In this document: positions 38,046 through 47,437 of the stretch, piece by piece | How positions within the stretch are numbered: the first letter of the stretch is position 1 | Layout of the letters: each line of letters opens with the position of its first letter | Source of the DNA: Streptococcus parasanguinis | GTDB lineage: Bacteria; Bacillota; Bacilli; Lactobacillales; Streptococcaceae | Assembly (NCBI RefSeq): GCF_031582885.1 | Contig: NZ_CP133988.1 | Location: 751,501-815,500 of the forward strand | Length of the DNA: 64,000 nucleotides | Direction of reading: 5' to 3' | Program-made: the position numbers and the translations under genes | Notes under the pieces: generated by a model | Told to the model about the DNA's origin: nothing | What the model saw: the letters and a program-made list of their open reading frames with translations, nothing else | Databases searched by the model: none

Positions 38046-38681
38046 CTAGTTTTTAGATAAATCATCTCTCCAAATATCCTTGACGGTCACATCCCCCCAA
38101 TTCTTTGGGCTGAAGCGACTAGAGTAGATGGAGGTCCAATCTTTCAGGACTTTATTGCGGAGGACATCATCTTCTTCCTTGCGAATGCCTTCAATAGTCT
38201 TTCCATGCTCTGCCAGAAAGGCTTCCACTTGAGACTGTTGATAATATCTCACGCTATTCTCATCCTGATACCACATATAGCGTTCTATTTTTTTATTTGT
38301 TACACTATATGTATAACTTACATTTATTGTATTTTTTGTCTCAGGGAGTTTTATTCTCATAAAAATAAAAACTTCAGGTGCTCTATAATTCGAAAAATAA
38401 AATTGATAACCTAATTTCCCAATGTTTCTAGGCAAGGATGATGCTGTGTATTCAACACTATGTTTATAAACATCCTTTGAATCATTATCCGTAATATGGA
38501 TATCATTTAAATTATTAAACACACTTTTACGCCATAAAAATTCAATATTCTGGTAATCACTCTTCTCATAATATATTTCATCAAAAATATTATGTATTCG
38601 CTGATGCTTATAGTACTGAAAACCACCAAAAGATAAACACAAGGCTATAAAAATTGAAATAAGTAGTAGTCTTTTTTTCAT
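38046..38681 (-). CDS. TipC-family immunity protein
   Basis: This is an immunity protein of about 212 residues. An N-terminal membrane anchor (MKKRLLLISIFIALCLSF) is followed by an extracellular domain beginning RIHNIFDEIYYEKS, a segment I associate with TipC, the immunity protein to the lipid II phosphatase toxin TelC of S. intermedius. Outside placement fits protection from a toxin that acts on the external face of the membrane. I chose the ATG at 38681 (GAGAAG four bases upstream); in-frame starts at 38699 (ATG) and 38714 (TTG) are possible. It is the last gene of the LXG operon on the minus strand. Confidence 0.8.
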   Translation of the reverse strand: MKKRLLLISIFIALCLSFGGFQYYKHQRIHNIFDEIYYEKSDYQNIEFLWRKSVFNNLNDIHITDNDSKDVYKHSVEYTASSLPRNIGKLGYQFYFSNYRAPEVFIFMRIKLPETKNTINVSYTYSVTNKKIERYMWYQDENSVRYYQQSQVEAFLAEHGKTIEGIRKEEDDVLRNKVLKDWTSIYSSRFSPKNWGDVTVKDIWRDDLSKN

Positions 38682-38776
38682 CCTTCTTCTCACACGCATC
38701 CATTCTTCTGTCAATTTACAGTTTTTTCAAGTTTACCGATCCACCACTCGCGCTTTAAAGTGGGCTGGCTTATCCT

Positions 38777-39403
38777 CTACATTGGTGATTGCGAATCTCC
38801 ACGTTTTCCGAAAGCACCATAAATTCTCCAACCTAAAAGAAAGAGAATTACAGCTAGCGAACAGAACACTATTTGATGGAACAAATGTTCTAGAACAGTT
38901 TTTTTCATTTGTTCTACAACTGCATATAATCGCTTTTTAGCTTTCTCCGAACGTTGTTCCCAAACGGTCACTGAAGAACCTGTGCTACTTTCAATCACAG
39001 CTTGATTCTCAGCTGCTAATTTCAAATATCTCCCAGCATGACGAAGCCGTTTCTCTCCATTCAACCAACTAATTTCAACACGCTTGTCTCCTTGTAATCG
39101 ATTATTATAACTGATGGATACCGCCTTATTCTCAGGGGAAATCTTACTTTCAATTTGACTATAGTCGTCCACCACATAGATAAGGCCGATGTTATGTCCA
39201 TTTTCTTTCGATGTTACTAAATGAATATGCTCATCAAGAGAATGCCAATCCTGATCACTTTTATCTTGAATCCATTGAACCATACTGCTGTTCACATCCA
39301 TCTTAGAAAATGAAATATATTGGTAGATCGGCTTCAAAATGAACAATAAAAAATAAACAAGCAAAACGAGTGAACAAAAGATAAATTTGTTTTTATTTTT
39401 CAT
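38777..39403 (-). CDS. Unrecognised two-TM membrane protein in the LXG operon
   Basis: This 208-residue protein has an N-terminal hydrophobic helix (KFIFCSLVLLVYFLLFILKP), an apparently extracellular domain of about 125 residues, and a second helix near the C-terminus (HQIVFCSLAVILFLLGWRIY). It begins one base after the toxin stop and precedes the TipC-like gene by about 95 bp. Position and topology suggest a second immunity or accessory factor, but I recognise no family. Confidence 0.65.
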   Translation of the reverse strand: MKNKNKFIFCSLVLLVYFLLFILKPIYQYISFSKMDVNSSMVQWIQDKSDQDWHSLDEHIHLVTSKENGHNIGLIYVVDDYSQIESKISPENKAVSISYNNRLQGDKRVEISWLNGEKRLRHAGRYLKLAAENQAVIESSTGSSVTVWEQRSEKAKKRLYAVVEQMKKTVLEHLFHQIVFCSLAVILFLLGWRIYGAFGKRGDSQSPM

Positions 39404-41059
39404 TTACTTCTCCTCAATAAGATCATTTTTATCATGAATAATACTTAATAAGAAACGATTAAAAGTATACATTGGATCTCTTCCCCAATGTTCATATACT
39501 TCTGGATTTTCTTTAATTTTTGACTCAAGTGTTAACCATTTATCTTGTAAATGTAAAATTCCTTCATCATAATTCCCATTTCCTAAATTAACAACAAATT
39601 CGCGTGCTCTTGATTTAGTCTGCGACTCTACCTCATCATAATATTCACTTACAGTTTCAACGTAATCTCTGTTGTTTTTTATTCTATAATAAATATTCAC
39701 TGCATCAAGATCAGCTTTATAATCGTCATTTCCCATACTTGGAGGAGCTCCGTTAGCACCTGCCACATCACCAAGATAACCTGCTCTCTCATTTAATATT
39801 CCGAATATAGTATCTGCTACTTCTTCCATTGGAGATTCATTAAAATAAGTGGAAATAACCGCATTTTGATGAGTATAATCGGCTTTACCACCAAATCTAT
39901 CTAACATTTCTTCCAGTTGTTCTTTTTGTTGAGTATCTAATTCGTTAAAACTACTTATACCAAATATTGTATCTGCTGCTATGTTTAGTTTTTCTTCAAC
40001 AATTTCTTTTGAATCACTTTCCTTTATTGCAACTAATCCCGAATACTTATGTTGATTCACTAACGCTTTTTTTATTAAATCAATTTTAGGATCTTTAAAA
40101 CCAAGGTTATTCATCTCTTTTACAAAGTGTTCTTCTGCTTTTTGTGATGGTAATCCTGCAGTATAATACCATGAAATTCCTGAATAGGAGATTTCAGCCA
40201 TTAACCGAATAAATTCTATGTTGGCTTTTTTTGCTCCATATTTATTTCTTAATTTTTCATACAAATCATATATTATTTTTGATTCAGTCTCATTAAAACC
40301 ATAAGCAACTTGTAGAGTATTTATAAATCGTCCTTCTGAAAAAGATAAACTCTTATCAATTGGATTTAAGTCATGATTCTTAAGTGTAGTATTCTTCATT
40401 TTATCAAACCAAGTCATGTCTACACCGTCTACATAATAGTTACCATTATTATCGACAATAATCTTACTTAGCTGTGTTGCTCCCTGGATTGCTAAGGATA
40501 AAACTTGTAGGCTATCACTGAAATATTGAGAAACCTGCAACACAAACCATTCTAACTTCTCAATTTTGTCTTTTAGTTCGTCAATCCCCATTTGTAATTG
40601 GTATTCCAACTCATGTAAGGCATTATTTTTTGAAAAATGATTTCCCAAATTTCCATTTCCTAAAGCACCTATTATACTCCGAAGTTTTTCGTTTTCCCTT
40701 ATCTGTGATTTTACTTCTGCTAACTGTTTTTCTCTTGTATCTTTCTGAGTTTTCAAATCATCTAAATCTAACTCGCCAAAACCTGAAATGACGGCATCTG
40801 CGTTCTTATATGATGTTAACTCTGTCTGAATGTCATCTATAGCTGATTGAAGTTTTTTTATTGATGGAATGATGATCTCTGAAAATAGATTTTTCCCTGA
40901 AGTGTATGCTGCACCCTGTAATTTACCTGATTCAAGGACAGAAATTAAATGATCGCTACCACTAGAGAGTCTATCTGTTATTTCATTTGCAATCTCAATA
41001 TTACTATTCATTGCCTCAATCAATGAACTTGACTCTGAAGAACTATACTTTATTCCCAT
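39404..41059 (-). CDS. LXG-domain toxin, TelC-type (putative lipid II phosphatase)
   Basis: This 551-residue type VII secretion effector lacks a signal peptide. The N-terminal half is a long helical LXG domain with the motif LQG at residues 47-49 (SGKLQGAAY). The C-terminal half carries an aspartate-rich stretch, GDVAGANGAPPS and NDDYKADLDAVNIYY near residues 428-455, resembling the aspartate-rich motif required by TelC. TelC hydrolyses lipid II phosphates outside the membrane of competing Gram-positive cells. Genes upstream encode two small LXG partner proteins and downstream a TipC-like immunity protein, which matches the TelC operon. The region is markedly more AT-rich than its neighbours, consistent with transfer. 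No T7SS core genes are in the window. Confidence 0.85.
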   Translation of the reverse strand: MGIKYSSSESSSLIEAMNSNIEIANEITDRLSSGSDHLISVLESGKLQGAAYTSGKNLFSEIIIPSIKKLQSAIDDIQTELTSYKNADAVISGFGELDLDDLKTQKDTREKQLAEVKSQIRENEKLRSIIGALGNGNLGNHFSKNNALHELEYQLQMGIDELKDKIEKLEWFVLQVSQYFSDSLQVLSLAIQGATQLSKIIVDNNGNYYVDGVDMTWFDKMKNTTLKNHDLNPIDKSLSFSEGRFINTLQVAYGFNETESKIIYDLYEKLRNKYGAKKANIEFIRLMAEISYSGISWYYTAGLPSQKAEEHFVKEMNNLGFKDPKIDLIKKALVNQHKYSGLVAIKESDSKEIVEEKLNIAADTIFGISSFNELDTQQKEQLEEMLDRFGGKADYTHQNAVISTYFNESPMEEVADTIFGILNERAGYLGDVAGANGAPPSMGNDDYKADLDAVNIYYRIKNNRDYVETVSEYYDEVESQTKSRAREFVVNLGNGNYDEGILHLQDKWLTLESKIKENPEVYEHWGRDPMYTFNRFLLSIIHDKNDLIEEK

Positions 41060-41397
41060 GGTAGGCTATTCCTTTCATGTATTAACTTTTCTTTTTTTAT
41101 GTCTATATCTTTTAACAATTTACTTGCTTCATAATCAAAGCCGTCAAGTTGATTATTCACATATTGTTCAACTTTCAATTCTAGCTCTCTCGTTTCTTGG
41201 ATGAATCTTTGATTTTGTAGATTTACTGATAATCTTTGTTCTGCATTAATAGAAATATTTCTAAATTGCTCTATAAAATTCTCCAAAGATTGTTCACGAC
41301 GTTTTTTCAAATTGCGAAGTTCATCTTCTTCGTGTTCAAGTTGAACTATTTGGTGAAATAGTCTATCTCTCTCTTTTTCATTAATGTCTTGTTTCAC
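41050..41397 (-). CDS. LXG partner protein, DUF3958/LapC2-like
   Basis: This is a protein of about 115 residues, almost entirely coiled-coil (EKERDRLFHQIVQLEHEEDE..., IKKEKLIHERNS). Proteins of this kind (DUF3958) bind LXG domains and guide the toxin to the type VII apparatus. I chose the GTG at 41397 because GGAGGAG lies about nine bases upstream, inside the end of the preceding gene; a TTG at 41415 would place the ribosome binding site inside the coding region. The end overlaps the toxin start by 10 bases. Confidence 0.75.
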   Translation of the reverse strand: MKQDINEKERDRLFHQIVQLEHEEDELRNLKKRREQSLENFIEQFRNISINAEQRLSVNLQNQRFIQETRELELKVEQYVNNQLDGFDYEASKLLKDIDIKKEKLIHERNSLPWE

Positions 41398-41402
41398 TAG
41401 AC

Positions 41403-41681
41403 TTAACTCCTCCAACGTTGAGCCTGCTCAATATCTCTTTTTTCCATTGTTTCAGCAATTTGAGGAAATTTATTGGCCTGAATTAAAACAGCTTCGCTAA
41501 ACTTTCCAACTGCTTCAAGCATTTGATTGGTCACTTCCTTACCATTTTCCATCCCTGTAATACCAGAAGAATAACTAAACTCTACTTGTTTGTTGTCTTT
41601 CTGAGATACATCTAAACCAAGTAATTCACCAATAGCAGCCTGAGCTTCTATTGGACTGGACTTAATTTGAACTTTATCCAT
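41403..41681 (-). CDS. LXG partner protein, DUF3130/LapC1-like (WXG100-related)
   Basis: This 92-residue protein, MDKVQIKSSPIEAQAAIGEL..., has a helix-turn-helix layout like WXG100 proteins and matches the TIGR04197/DUF3130 type VII effector-associated family. In the studied S. intermedius system, LapC1 and LapC2 together bind the LXG domain of TelC and supply the export signal. The start ATG at 41681 has AGAGGAGG eight bases upstream. It is the first gene of the toxin operon; the intergenic region to copY contains a BOX-like repeat. Confidence 0.78.
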   Translation of the reverse strand: MDKVQIKSSPIEAQAAIGELLGLDVSQKDNKQVEFSYSSGITGMENGKEVTNQMLEAVGKFSEAVLIQANKFPQIAETMEKRDIEQAQRWRS

Positions 41682-41844
41682 AATACGTTCCTCCTCTAAC
41701 AATTCATAATAAGTTCTATCTTATCATACTTTTTAGGAAAAGACATTTTAATTCCATGTAGAAGAGATACGAATGCTATAGCAAAAAGCCCAACCAGACA
41801 AATCTTCAAAGAAAAATTTCAGATCGAAGATAAAGTCTTCTTAA

Positions 41845-41980
41845 AAACTTTCCTTAGGTGAGTACGGACGTCAGCGAACTTCTTTGAAGTTCCATGACTT
41901 AGTTTTGGACCTAAGGTTCCAAAACTCCCGAGTGCTAGAAACAATAGTGTTTCTAGCACTTTTCTCACGGCGGAAAGTTT
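41845..41980 (+). repeat. BOX-like repeat, short form (family A, copy 5)
   Basis: This 136 bp element has the middle hairpin AGTTTTGGAC/GGTTCCAAAACT and the last hairpin GTGCTAGAAAC/GTTTCTAGCAC. It lies between the divergent toxin operon and the copper operon, marking the edge of the AT-rich island. Confidence 0.92.
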
Positions 41981-42114
41981 CAGGAAATATTTGAATGGTT
42001 CTTATAATTGAAATCAATTCTATTTCTTTTTAGATTTCCTTAGATGATTTTTTGTAAAAACAGATTGTCTACGTTCCCCCATTTCCAAGAGGAAAATTTT
42101 TTTATCTTTTTTGG

Positions 42115-42143
42115 TTGACAAATGTAAATCTTAGGAGTAGAAT
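42115..42143 (+). promoter_or_regulatory. Promoter of the copper operon
   Basis: TTGACA (42115-42120), 17 bp, TAGAAT (42138-42143). The -35 is overlapped by the first CopY operator. Confidence 0.85.
42117..42126. promoter_or_regulatory. CopY operator 1 (cop box)
   Basis: GACAAATGTA matches the KACANNTGTA cop-box core and overlaps the -35, so bound repressor would block RNA polymerase. Confidence 0.85.
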
Positions 42144-42157
42144 AGCATCATAAGATT

Positions 42158-42167
42158 TACAAATGTA
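42158..42167. promoter_or_regulatory. CopY operator 2 (cop box)
   Basis: TACAAATGTA is a perfect TACANNTGTA cop box, 14 bp downstream of the -10 and 41 bp from operator 1, measured start to start. Confidence 0.88.
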
Positions 42168-42186
42168 GATTTAGAAAGGAGAAGCC

Positions 42187-42582
42187 ATGCAAATTTCCAA
42201 TGCGGAATGGCGTATCATGAAGATTATCTGGATGGAAGGCAAGCAGACCAGTACGGATTTGATTGCAGTCTTGTCCGAGCGCTTTGACTGGTCCAAGTCG
42301 ACCATCAAGACCCTCTTGACGCGCTTGGTAGAAAAGGGGTGCTTGACTAGAGAAAAATCTGGTAAAGCCTTTGTCTATTCGGCTCTGTTGACGCAGGACC
42401 AGAGTTTAGACATAGTTGTTGAGGATGTGAAAGGCAAGGTTTGTTCGAAAAGGATTGTCCAGGTGCTTGAAAACTTGATTCAGGCGAGTGACTTTACGCT
42501 AGCAGATCTTAATCAGCTGCAGCAGGTCCTCGAAGAAAAGAAAGCAGAGGCTGTCGCAACAGTCCCTTGCAATTGTATGTAG
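42187..42582 (+). CDS. copY: CopY-type copper-responsive repressor
   Basis: This 131-residue winged-helix repressor of the BlaI/MecI/CopY family represses the operon until copper displaces the zinc that supports DNA binding. The N-terminal DNA-binding domain is clear (NAEWRIMKIIWMEGKQTSTDLI, DWSKSTIKTLLTRLVEKG). The usual C-terminal CxCx4CxC metal site is reduced: only PCNCM remains at the end, with another Cys in KVCSKR. The two cop boxes upstream show autoregulation. It is first in copY-cupA-copA. Confidence 0.92.
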   Translation: MQISNAEWRIMKIIWMEGKQTSTDLIAVLSERFDWSKSTIKTLLTRLVEKGCLTREKSGKAFVYSALLTQDQSLDIVVEDVKGKVCSKRIVQVLENLIQASDFTLADLNQLQQVLEEKKAEAVATVPCNCM

Positions 42583-42600
42583 TAGAAAGAAGGAAATTCC

Positions 42601-42972
42601 ATGTTTGGATTGTTAATTAGTATTGTTTGTTTACTTGTGGTTGCTTTTATTGCTTGGTGGTTCTTTGCAGAGCATGAAAAGGTAAGCGACCACGCTCGTC
42701 AGAAATCAGGTTATCAAGAAATTGAAGTCGAAGTCATGGGGGGCTATTCGCCTGAAACCATTGTCCTGAAAAAGAATGTTCCAGCCCGGATCATCTTTAA
42801 TCGCAAGGATCCATCTTCATGTCTGGATCAAGTGATCTTTCCAGACTTTGGGGTGCATGAAGCTTTGCCTTTGGGTGAAAAACATGTCATTGAAATTACG
42901 CCAGAAAAAGCGGGCGAATATGGTTATTCATGTGGTATGAACATGATGCATGGTCACATGATTGTGGAATAA
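42601..42972 (+). CDS. cupA: Membrane-anchored cupredoxin copper chaperone CupA
   Basis: This 123-residue protein has an N-terminal transmembrane helix ([19 protein letters not shown]) followed by a cupredoxin-like domain. Copper ligands expected for CupA are visible in SSCLDQVIF and in [12 protein letters not shown] near the C-terminus. In the pneumococcus CupA binds copper at the membrane and passes it to CopA. It lies between copY and copA with short spacers, in the same cop operon. Confidence 0.9.
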   Translation: MFGLLISIVCLLVVAFIAWWFFAEHEKVSDHARQKSGYQEIEVEVMGGYSPETIVLKKNVPARIIFNRKDPSSCLDQVIFPDFGVHEALPLGEKHVIEITPEKAGEYGYSCGMNMMHGHMIVE

Positions 42973-42982
42973 AGGAGTAGGT

Positions 42983-45205
42983 ATGGCAGAAAAACAAAAA
43001 GCAGTTGTGGAAAACGGAGTGCAAAAGATCCGTATTACAGCAGAAAAGGGCTATAGTCCCAAAGAATTTCAACTTCAAAAAGGGATTCCTGCTGAAATCA
43101 CCTTCCATCGGGTCAATCCATCCGGCTGTTACAAGGAGATTTTGTTTGAAGATCAGGGAATTTTAGAACCTTTGGAAGTTGGTGTGGATAAGGTCATTTC
43201 CTTTACCCCAACAGAAACAGGGGACTTTGAGTTCTCTTGTGGAATGAAGATGCAAAAGGGTTCCTACACGGTTGTGGAAAAACGCCGTCGTGTCTTGAGT
43301 TTGCTGGATCGTTTTTGGATCACCAGTATCTTCACCTTGCCGTTATTGATCTTGATGATTGGGATGGTAGCAGGTTTTGTGTCGCATCCAGTTAGTCACT
43401 GGGGGACCTTTATCGCGACAACGCCGATTATGCTAGTGGCAGGTGTGCCGTTTATCAAGAGTGCCTGGGCCTCATTTAAGAAGCACCATTCCAATATGGA
43501 TACCTTGGTAGCTCTTGGAACCCTGGTAGCCTATGTCTATAGTGTATTTGCCCTTTTTACTGGTCAGCCAGTATACTTTGAGGCTGCGGGTTTTATCATC
43601 TTCTTTATCCTCTTAGGGCAAATCTTTGAGGAACGGATGCGTAACAATGCCTCCGAGGCTGTGGAAAAGTTGTTGGATTTGCAGGCAAAAACGGCTCAAG
43701 TTCTCCGTGATGGGAACTATGTCGAGGTGGCGGCAGAAGATATCCAAATTGATGACTTGATTCGGGTCCGTCCTGGGGAAAAGATCGCGGTTGATGGGAC
43801 GATTGTAGAAGGAAGTACGACCATTGATGAGTCGATGGTGACAGGTGAAAGCTTGCCTGTGGAAAAATCAGTTGGTGATGCAGTTATCGGCTCCACTATC
43901 AACAGCAATGGGACCATTCTCTTTAAGGCTGAAAAAGTCGGTAGTGAGACCCTCTTATCTCAAATTGTGGACTTTGTCAAAATGGCCCAATCCAGTCGTG
44001 CTCCTATTCAAGATTTGACGGATAAGATTTCAGGTATCTTTGTTCCAGTGGTGACGATTTTGGCCATTGCGACTTTCTGGGTTTGGTCCGTGCTTCTGGG
44101 TGCGTCGCTTCAAGAGGCCATGCTCTACGCAGTCTCTGTCCTCATTATTGCCTGTCCTTGTGCCCTTGGTTTAGCAACCCCAACAGCTCTGATGGTCGGA
44201 ACCGGCCGTAGTGCCAAGATGGGGGTTCTGATTAAAAATGGAACAGTTCTTCAAGAAGTGCAAAAGATTCAAACCGTTGTGTTTGATAAGACAGGGACTA
44301 TTACCATTGGCCAACCACTTGTAACCGATGTTGTAGGAGATGAAGCGCGTGTCTTGACACTGGCTGCTAGTCTTGAAACTTTTTCAGAACATCCCCTAGC
44401 GCAAGCGGTCTTATCACGAGCAGAAGAAAAAGGTTTGGTGCTAATCCCTGTGGAAAACTTCCAAGCGATCGAAGGAAAAGGGGTCCAAGGTCAGATCGAC
44501 CAGCAGTTGGTGACCTTGGGAAATGGCAAACTTCATGACGGGACAGCGATGGATCCGGAGCTTGAAAAACGGATGGTAGAGTTGCAAGAGCAGGCCAAAA
44601 CAGTGATCAGTTTGTCTGTGGATGGGCAAGTGATAGGCTTGATTGCCATTCAAGATGCTCCGAAGGCCAGCTCAAAAGAAGCGATCAAAAAGCTCAAAGA
44701 ACGGGGCTTGAAAACGGTCATGTTAACAGGGGATAATGAACGGGTGGCCCAAGCTATTGCTAAGCAAGTGGGCATTGATACCGTGATCGCTGATGTGCTC
44801 CCTCAAGAAAAAGCCAGCGCCATCCAAAAACTGCAAGAAAGCAGTAAGGTAGCCTTTGTGGGAGATGGGATCAATGATGCTCCAGCTCTTTCGATCGCCG
44901 ATGTCGGAATTGCTATGGGATCTGGAACGGATATTGCGATCGAGTCCGGTGGCATCGTGCTCACGCAAAATGATTTGCTTGGAGTTGTGCGCGCCTTTGA
45001 CATGAGTCAAAAGACCTTCCGTCGCATCTTACTCAATCTCTTCTGGGCCTCTATCTACAATATCCTTGGGATTCCAATTGCTGCTGGAGTCTTTGTAGGA
45101 CTGGGATTGACCCTCAATCCAGAACTAGCAGGTCTTGCTATGGCCCTTAGTTCTGTGTCTGTTTTGACTAGCTCGCTGCTTCTCAATGTCGCGAAAATAG
45201 ATTAA
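42983..45205 (+). CDS. copA: Copper-exporting P1B-type ATPase
   Basis: This 740-residue protein pumps copper(I) out of the cell. Its N-terminus is a cupredoxin-like domain related to CupA ([28 protein letters not shown]) instead of the usual ferredoxin-like CxxC domain. The ATPase core is complete: membrane [10 protein letters not shown] near residue 391, DKTGTIT near 434, HPLAQA near 470 and [10 protein letters not shown] near 628. I chose the ATG at 42983, after AAAGGAG; the frame is open for seven more codons upstream, overlapping cupA. Confidence 0.95.
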   Translation: MAEKQKAVVENGVQKIRITAEKGYSPKEFQLQKGIPAEITFHRVNPSGCYKEILFEDQGILEPLEVGVDKVISFTPTETGDFEFSCGMKMQKGSYTVVEKRRRVLSLLDRFWITSIFTLPLLILMIGMVAGFVSHPVSHWGTFIATTPIMLVAGVPFIKSAWASFKKHHSNMDTLVALGTLVAYVYSVFALFTGQPVYFEAAGFIIFFILLGQIFEERMRNNASEAVEKLLDLQAKTAQVLRDGNYVEVAAEDIQIDDLIRVRPGEKIAVDGTIVEGSTTIDESMVTGESLPVEKSVGDAVIGSTINSNGTILFKAEKVGSETLLSQIVDFVKMAQSSRAPIQDLTDKISGIFVPVVTILAIATFWVWSVLLGASLQEAMLYAVSVLIIACPCALGLATPTALMVGTGRSAKMGVLIKNGTVLQEVQKIQTVVFDKTGTITIGQPLVTDVVGDEARVLTLAASLETFSEHPLAQAVLSRAEEKGLVLIPVENFQAIEGKGVQGQIDQQLVTLGNGKLHDGTAMDPELEKRMVELQEQAKTVISLSVDGQVIGLIAIQDAPKASSKEAIKKLKERGLKTVMLTGDNERVAQAIAKQVGIDTVIADVLPQEKASAIQKLQESSKVAFVGDGINDAPALSIADVGIAMGSGTDIAIESGGIVLTQNDLLGVVRAFDMSQKTFRRILLNLFWASIYNILGIPIAAGVFVGLGLTLNPELAGLAMALSSVSVLTSSLLLNVAKID

Positions 45206-45216
45206 CGAAAATAAGA

Positions 45217-45247
45217 AGTGGTACAAAATTCTGTATCACTCTTTTTC
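45217..45247 (+). terminator. Terminator of the copper operon
   Basis: AGTGGTACA/TGTATCACT with a six-base loop is followed by CTTTTTCTCTTTT. Confidence 0.85.
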
Positions 45248-45418
45248 TCTTTTCCTTAGAGCGACGAGGGAAAAGAGGGAGTATGAAATTATAGTAAAAT
45301 ACCCTATTGTAGGATAGTTTGTGAAAATTTCTCAAAAAGAGCATCTGTTATGGAATAGGGATTGAGCATCTCTGAGCAGATCCTTATACATGTGAATCTC
45401 TTTGTGATAAATTAATAC

Positions 45419-45444
45419 TGTAATCGTTTTGTAAATCGTTTTCA
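45419..45444. promoter_or_regulatory. Two overlapping cre-like (CcpA) sites upstream of spxB
   Basis: Within the 348 bp gap before spxB, TGTAATCGTTTTGT (45419-45432) and GTAAATCGTTTTCA (45431-45444) each match 12 of 14 positions of TGWAANCGNTNWCA. CcpA control of spxB is known in oral streptococci. The exact promoter is not clear to me; the rest of the gap shows nothing else definite. Confidence 0.5.
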
Positions 45445-45553
45445 TGAGAAAAGTCAGAAAAAACTCATTTTCAAGGCGAGATGATCGCAAAGATGAAGTA
45501 GAAGCGCTATGCTGCATTTTAAGGGATCAAAATAGAATTAAAGGAGAGTTAGA

Positions 45554-47329
45554 ATGACTCAAGGGAAAATTACTGCATCTGCAGCAATGCTTAATGTATT
45601 GAAAACATGGGGTGTAGATACGATCTACGGTATCCCATCTGGAACACTTAGCTCACTGATGGACGCTTTGGCTGAAGACAAAGATATCCGTTTCTTGCAA
45701 GTTCGTCACGAAGAAACTGGTGCTCTTGCAGCGGTTATGCAAGCTAAATTTGGTGGCTCTATCGGGGTTGCAGTTGGTTCAGGTGGACCTGGTGCGACTC
45801 ACTTGATCAATGGTGTTTACGATGCAGCGATGGATAACACTCCATTCCTTGCTATCCTTGGATCACGTCCAGTTAACGAATTGAACTTGGATGCCTTCCA
45901 AGAATTGAACCAAAACCCAATGTACAACGGTATCGCTGTTTACAACAAACGTGTAGCTTACGCAGAACAATTACCAAAAGTAATCGACGAAGCTTGCCGT
46001 GCTGCCGTTTCTAAAAAAGGTCCAGCCGTTGTTGAAATTCCAGTAAACTTTGGTTTCCAAGAAATCGACGAAAACTCTTACTACGGATCAGGTTCTTATG
46101 AACGTCACTTTATCGCTCCTGCCTTGAACGAAGTGGAAATCGATAAAGCAGTTGAAATTTTGAACAATGCTGAACGCCCAGTGATCTACGCTGGTTTCGG
46201 TGGAGTTGGTGCGGGTGATGTGATCACTGAATTGTCTCGTAAAATTAAAGCACCAATCATTACAACTGGTAAAAACTTTGAAGCGTTTGAATGGAACTAT
46301 GAAGGTTTGACAGGTTCTGCTTACCGTGTTGGTTGGAAACCAGCCAACGAAGTAGTCTTTGAAGCTGACACCGTTCTCTTCTTAGGTTCAAACTTCCCAT
46401 TTGCTGAAGTTTACGAAGCCTTCAAAAACACTGAAAAATTCATCCAAGTAGATATCGACCCTTACAAACTTGGTAAACGCCATGCCCTTGATGCTTCAAT
46501 CCTTGGGGATGCTGGTCAAGCAGCACAAGCCATCCTTGATAAAGTAAACCCAGTTGAGTCTACTCCATGGTGGCGTGCAAACGTGAAGAATAACCAAAAC
46601 TGGCGCGACTACATGAACAAACTCGAAGGTAAAACTGAGGGTGAATTGCAATTGTATCAAGTTTACAATGCTATTAACAAATACGCTGACGAAGATGCTA
46701 TCTACTCAATCGACGTCGGTGACACTACTCAAACATCTACTCGTCACCTTCACATGACACCTAAGAACATGTGGCGTACATCTCCACTCTTTGCGACAAT
46801 GGGGATCGCCCTTCCTGGTGGTATTGCTGCTAAGAAAGACAATCCAGATCGCCAAGTATGGAACATCATGGGTGACGGTGCATTCAACATGTGCTACCCA
46901 GACGTTATCACAAACGTTCAATACGATCTTCCAGTTATCAACGTTGTCTTCTCAAATGGTAAATATGCCTTCATCAAGGACAAATACGAAGACACAAACA
47001 AACACTTGTTTGGTTGTGACTTCCCTAATGCTGACTATGCGAAAATCGCTGAAGCTCAAGGTGCTGTAGGATTCACTGTAAACCGTATCGAAGACATCGA
47101 CGCAGTCGTTGCTGAAGCTGTTAAATTGAACAAAGAAGGTAAGACAGTTGTCATCGATGCTCGCATCACGCAACACCGTCCACTTCCAGTAGAAGTTCTT
47201 GAGTTGGATCCAAAACAACACTCAGAAGAAGCCATCAAAGCCTTCAAGGAAAAATACGAAGCAGAAGAACTCGTACCATTCCGTCTCTTCTTGGAAGAAG
47301 AAGGGTTGCAATCACGCGCAATCAAATAA
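45554..47329 (+). CDS. spxB: Pyruvate oxidase
   Basis: SpxB converts pyruvate, phosphate and oxygen to acetyl phosphate, carbon dioxide and hydrogen peroxide. The protein has 591 residues: an N-terminal ThDP pyrimidine-binding domain with catalytic Glu in [10 protein letters not shown], a central FAD domain, and a C-terminal ThDP diphosphate domain with [15 protein letters not shown] near residues 438-452. The size and [26 protein letters not shown] segment fit POX rather than acetolactate synthase. Codon use is strongly biased, as for a highly expressed gene. The ribosome binding site is AAAGGAGAG. The hydrogen peroxide produced is used by oral streptococci against competitors. Confidence 0.96.
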   Translation: MTQGKITASAAMLNVLKTWGVDTIYGIPSGTLSSLMDALAEDKDIRFLQVRHEETGALAAVMQAKFGGSIGVAVGSGGPGATHLINGVYDAAMDNTPFLAILGSRPVNELNLDAFQELNQNPMYNGIAVYNKRVAYAEQLPKVIDEACRAAVSKKGPAVVEIPVNFGFQEIDENSYYGSGSYERHFIAPALNEVEIDKAVEILNNAERPVIYAGFGGVGAGDVITELSRKIKAPIITTGKNFEAFEWNYEGLTGSAYRVGWKPANEVVFEADTVLFLGSNFPFAEVYEAFKNTEKFIQVDIDPYKLGKRHALDASILGDAGQAAQAILDKVNPVESTPWWRANVKNNQNWRDYMNKLEGKTEGELQLYQVYNAINKYADEDAIYSIDVGDTTQTSTRHLHMTPKNMWRTSPLFATMGIALPGGIAAKKDNPDRQVWNIMGDGAFNMCYPDVITNVQYDLPVINVVFSNGKYAFIKDKYEDTNKHLFGCDFPNADYAKIAEAQGAVGFTVNRIEDIDAVVAEAVKLNKEGKTVVIDARITQHRPLPVEVLELDPKQHSEEAIKAFKEKYEAEELVPFRLFLEEEGLQSRAIK

Positions 47330-47396
47330 TCCTGCTCGTCGAAAATCAAATGTAAATATTGTAGATTATATTCTTTGATTTTGTAGAGAGAAACTT

Positions 47397-47423
47397 AAAA
47401 GATCGGAGCAATCCGGTCTTTTT
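47397..47423 (+). terminator. Terminator of spxB
   Basis: AAGATCGG/CCGGTCTT with a six-base loop is followed by TTT. It is the same sequence as the hairpin at 47831, on the other side of the VOC gene. Confidence 0.8.
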
Positions 47424-47437
47424 ATGGAGGATAGTAA

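Noticed and set aside
45332..45517. A 61-codon minus-strand ORF in the spxB upstream region
   Set aside because: There is no good start signal, and it overlaps the probable regulatory region of spxB.
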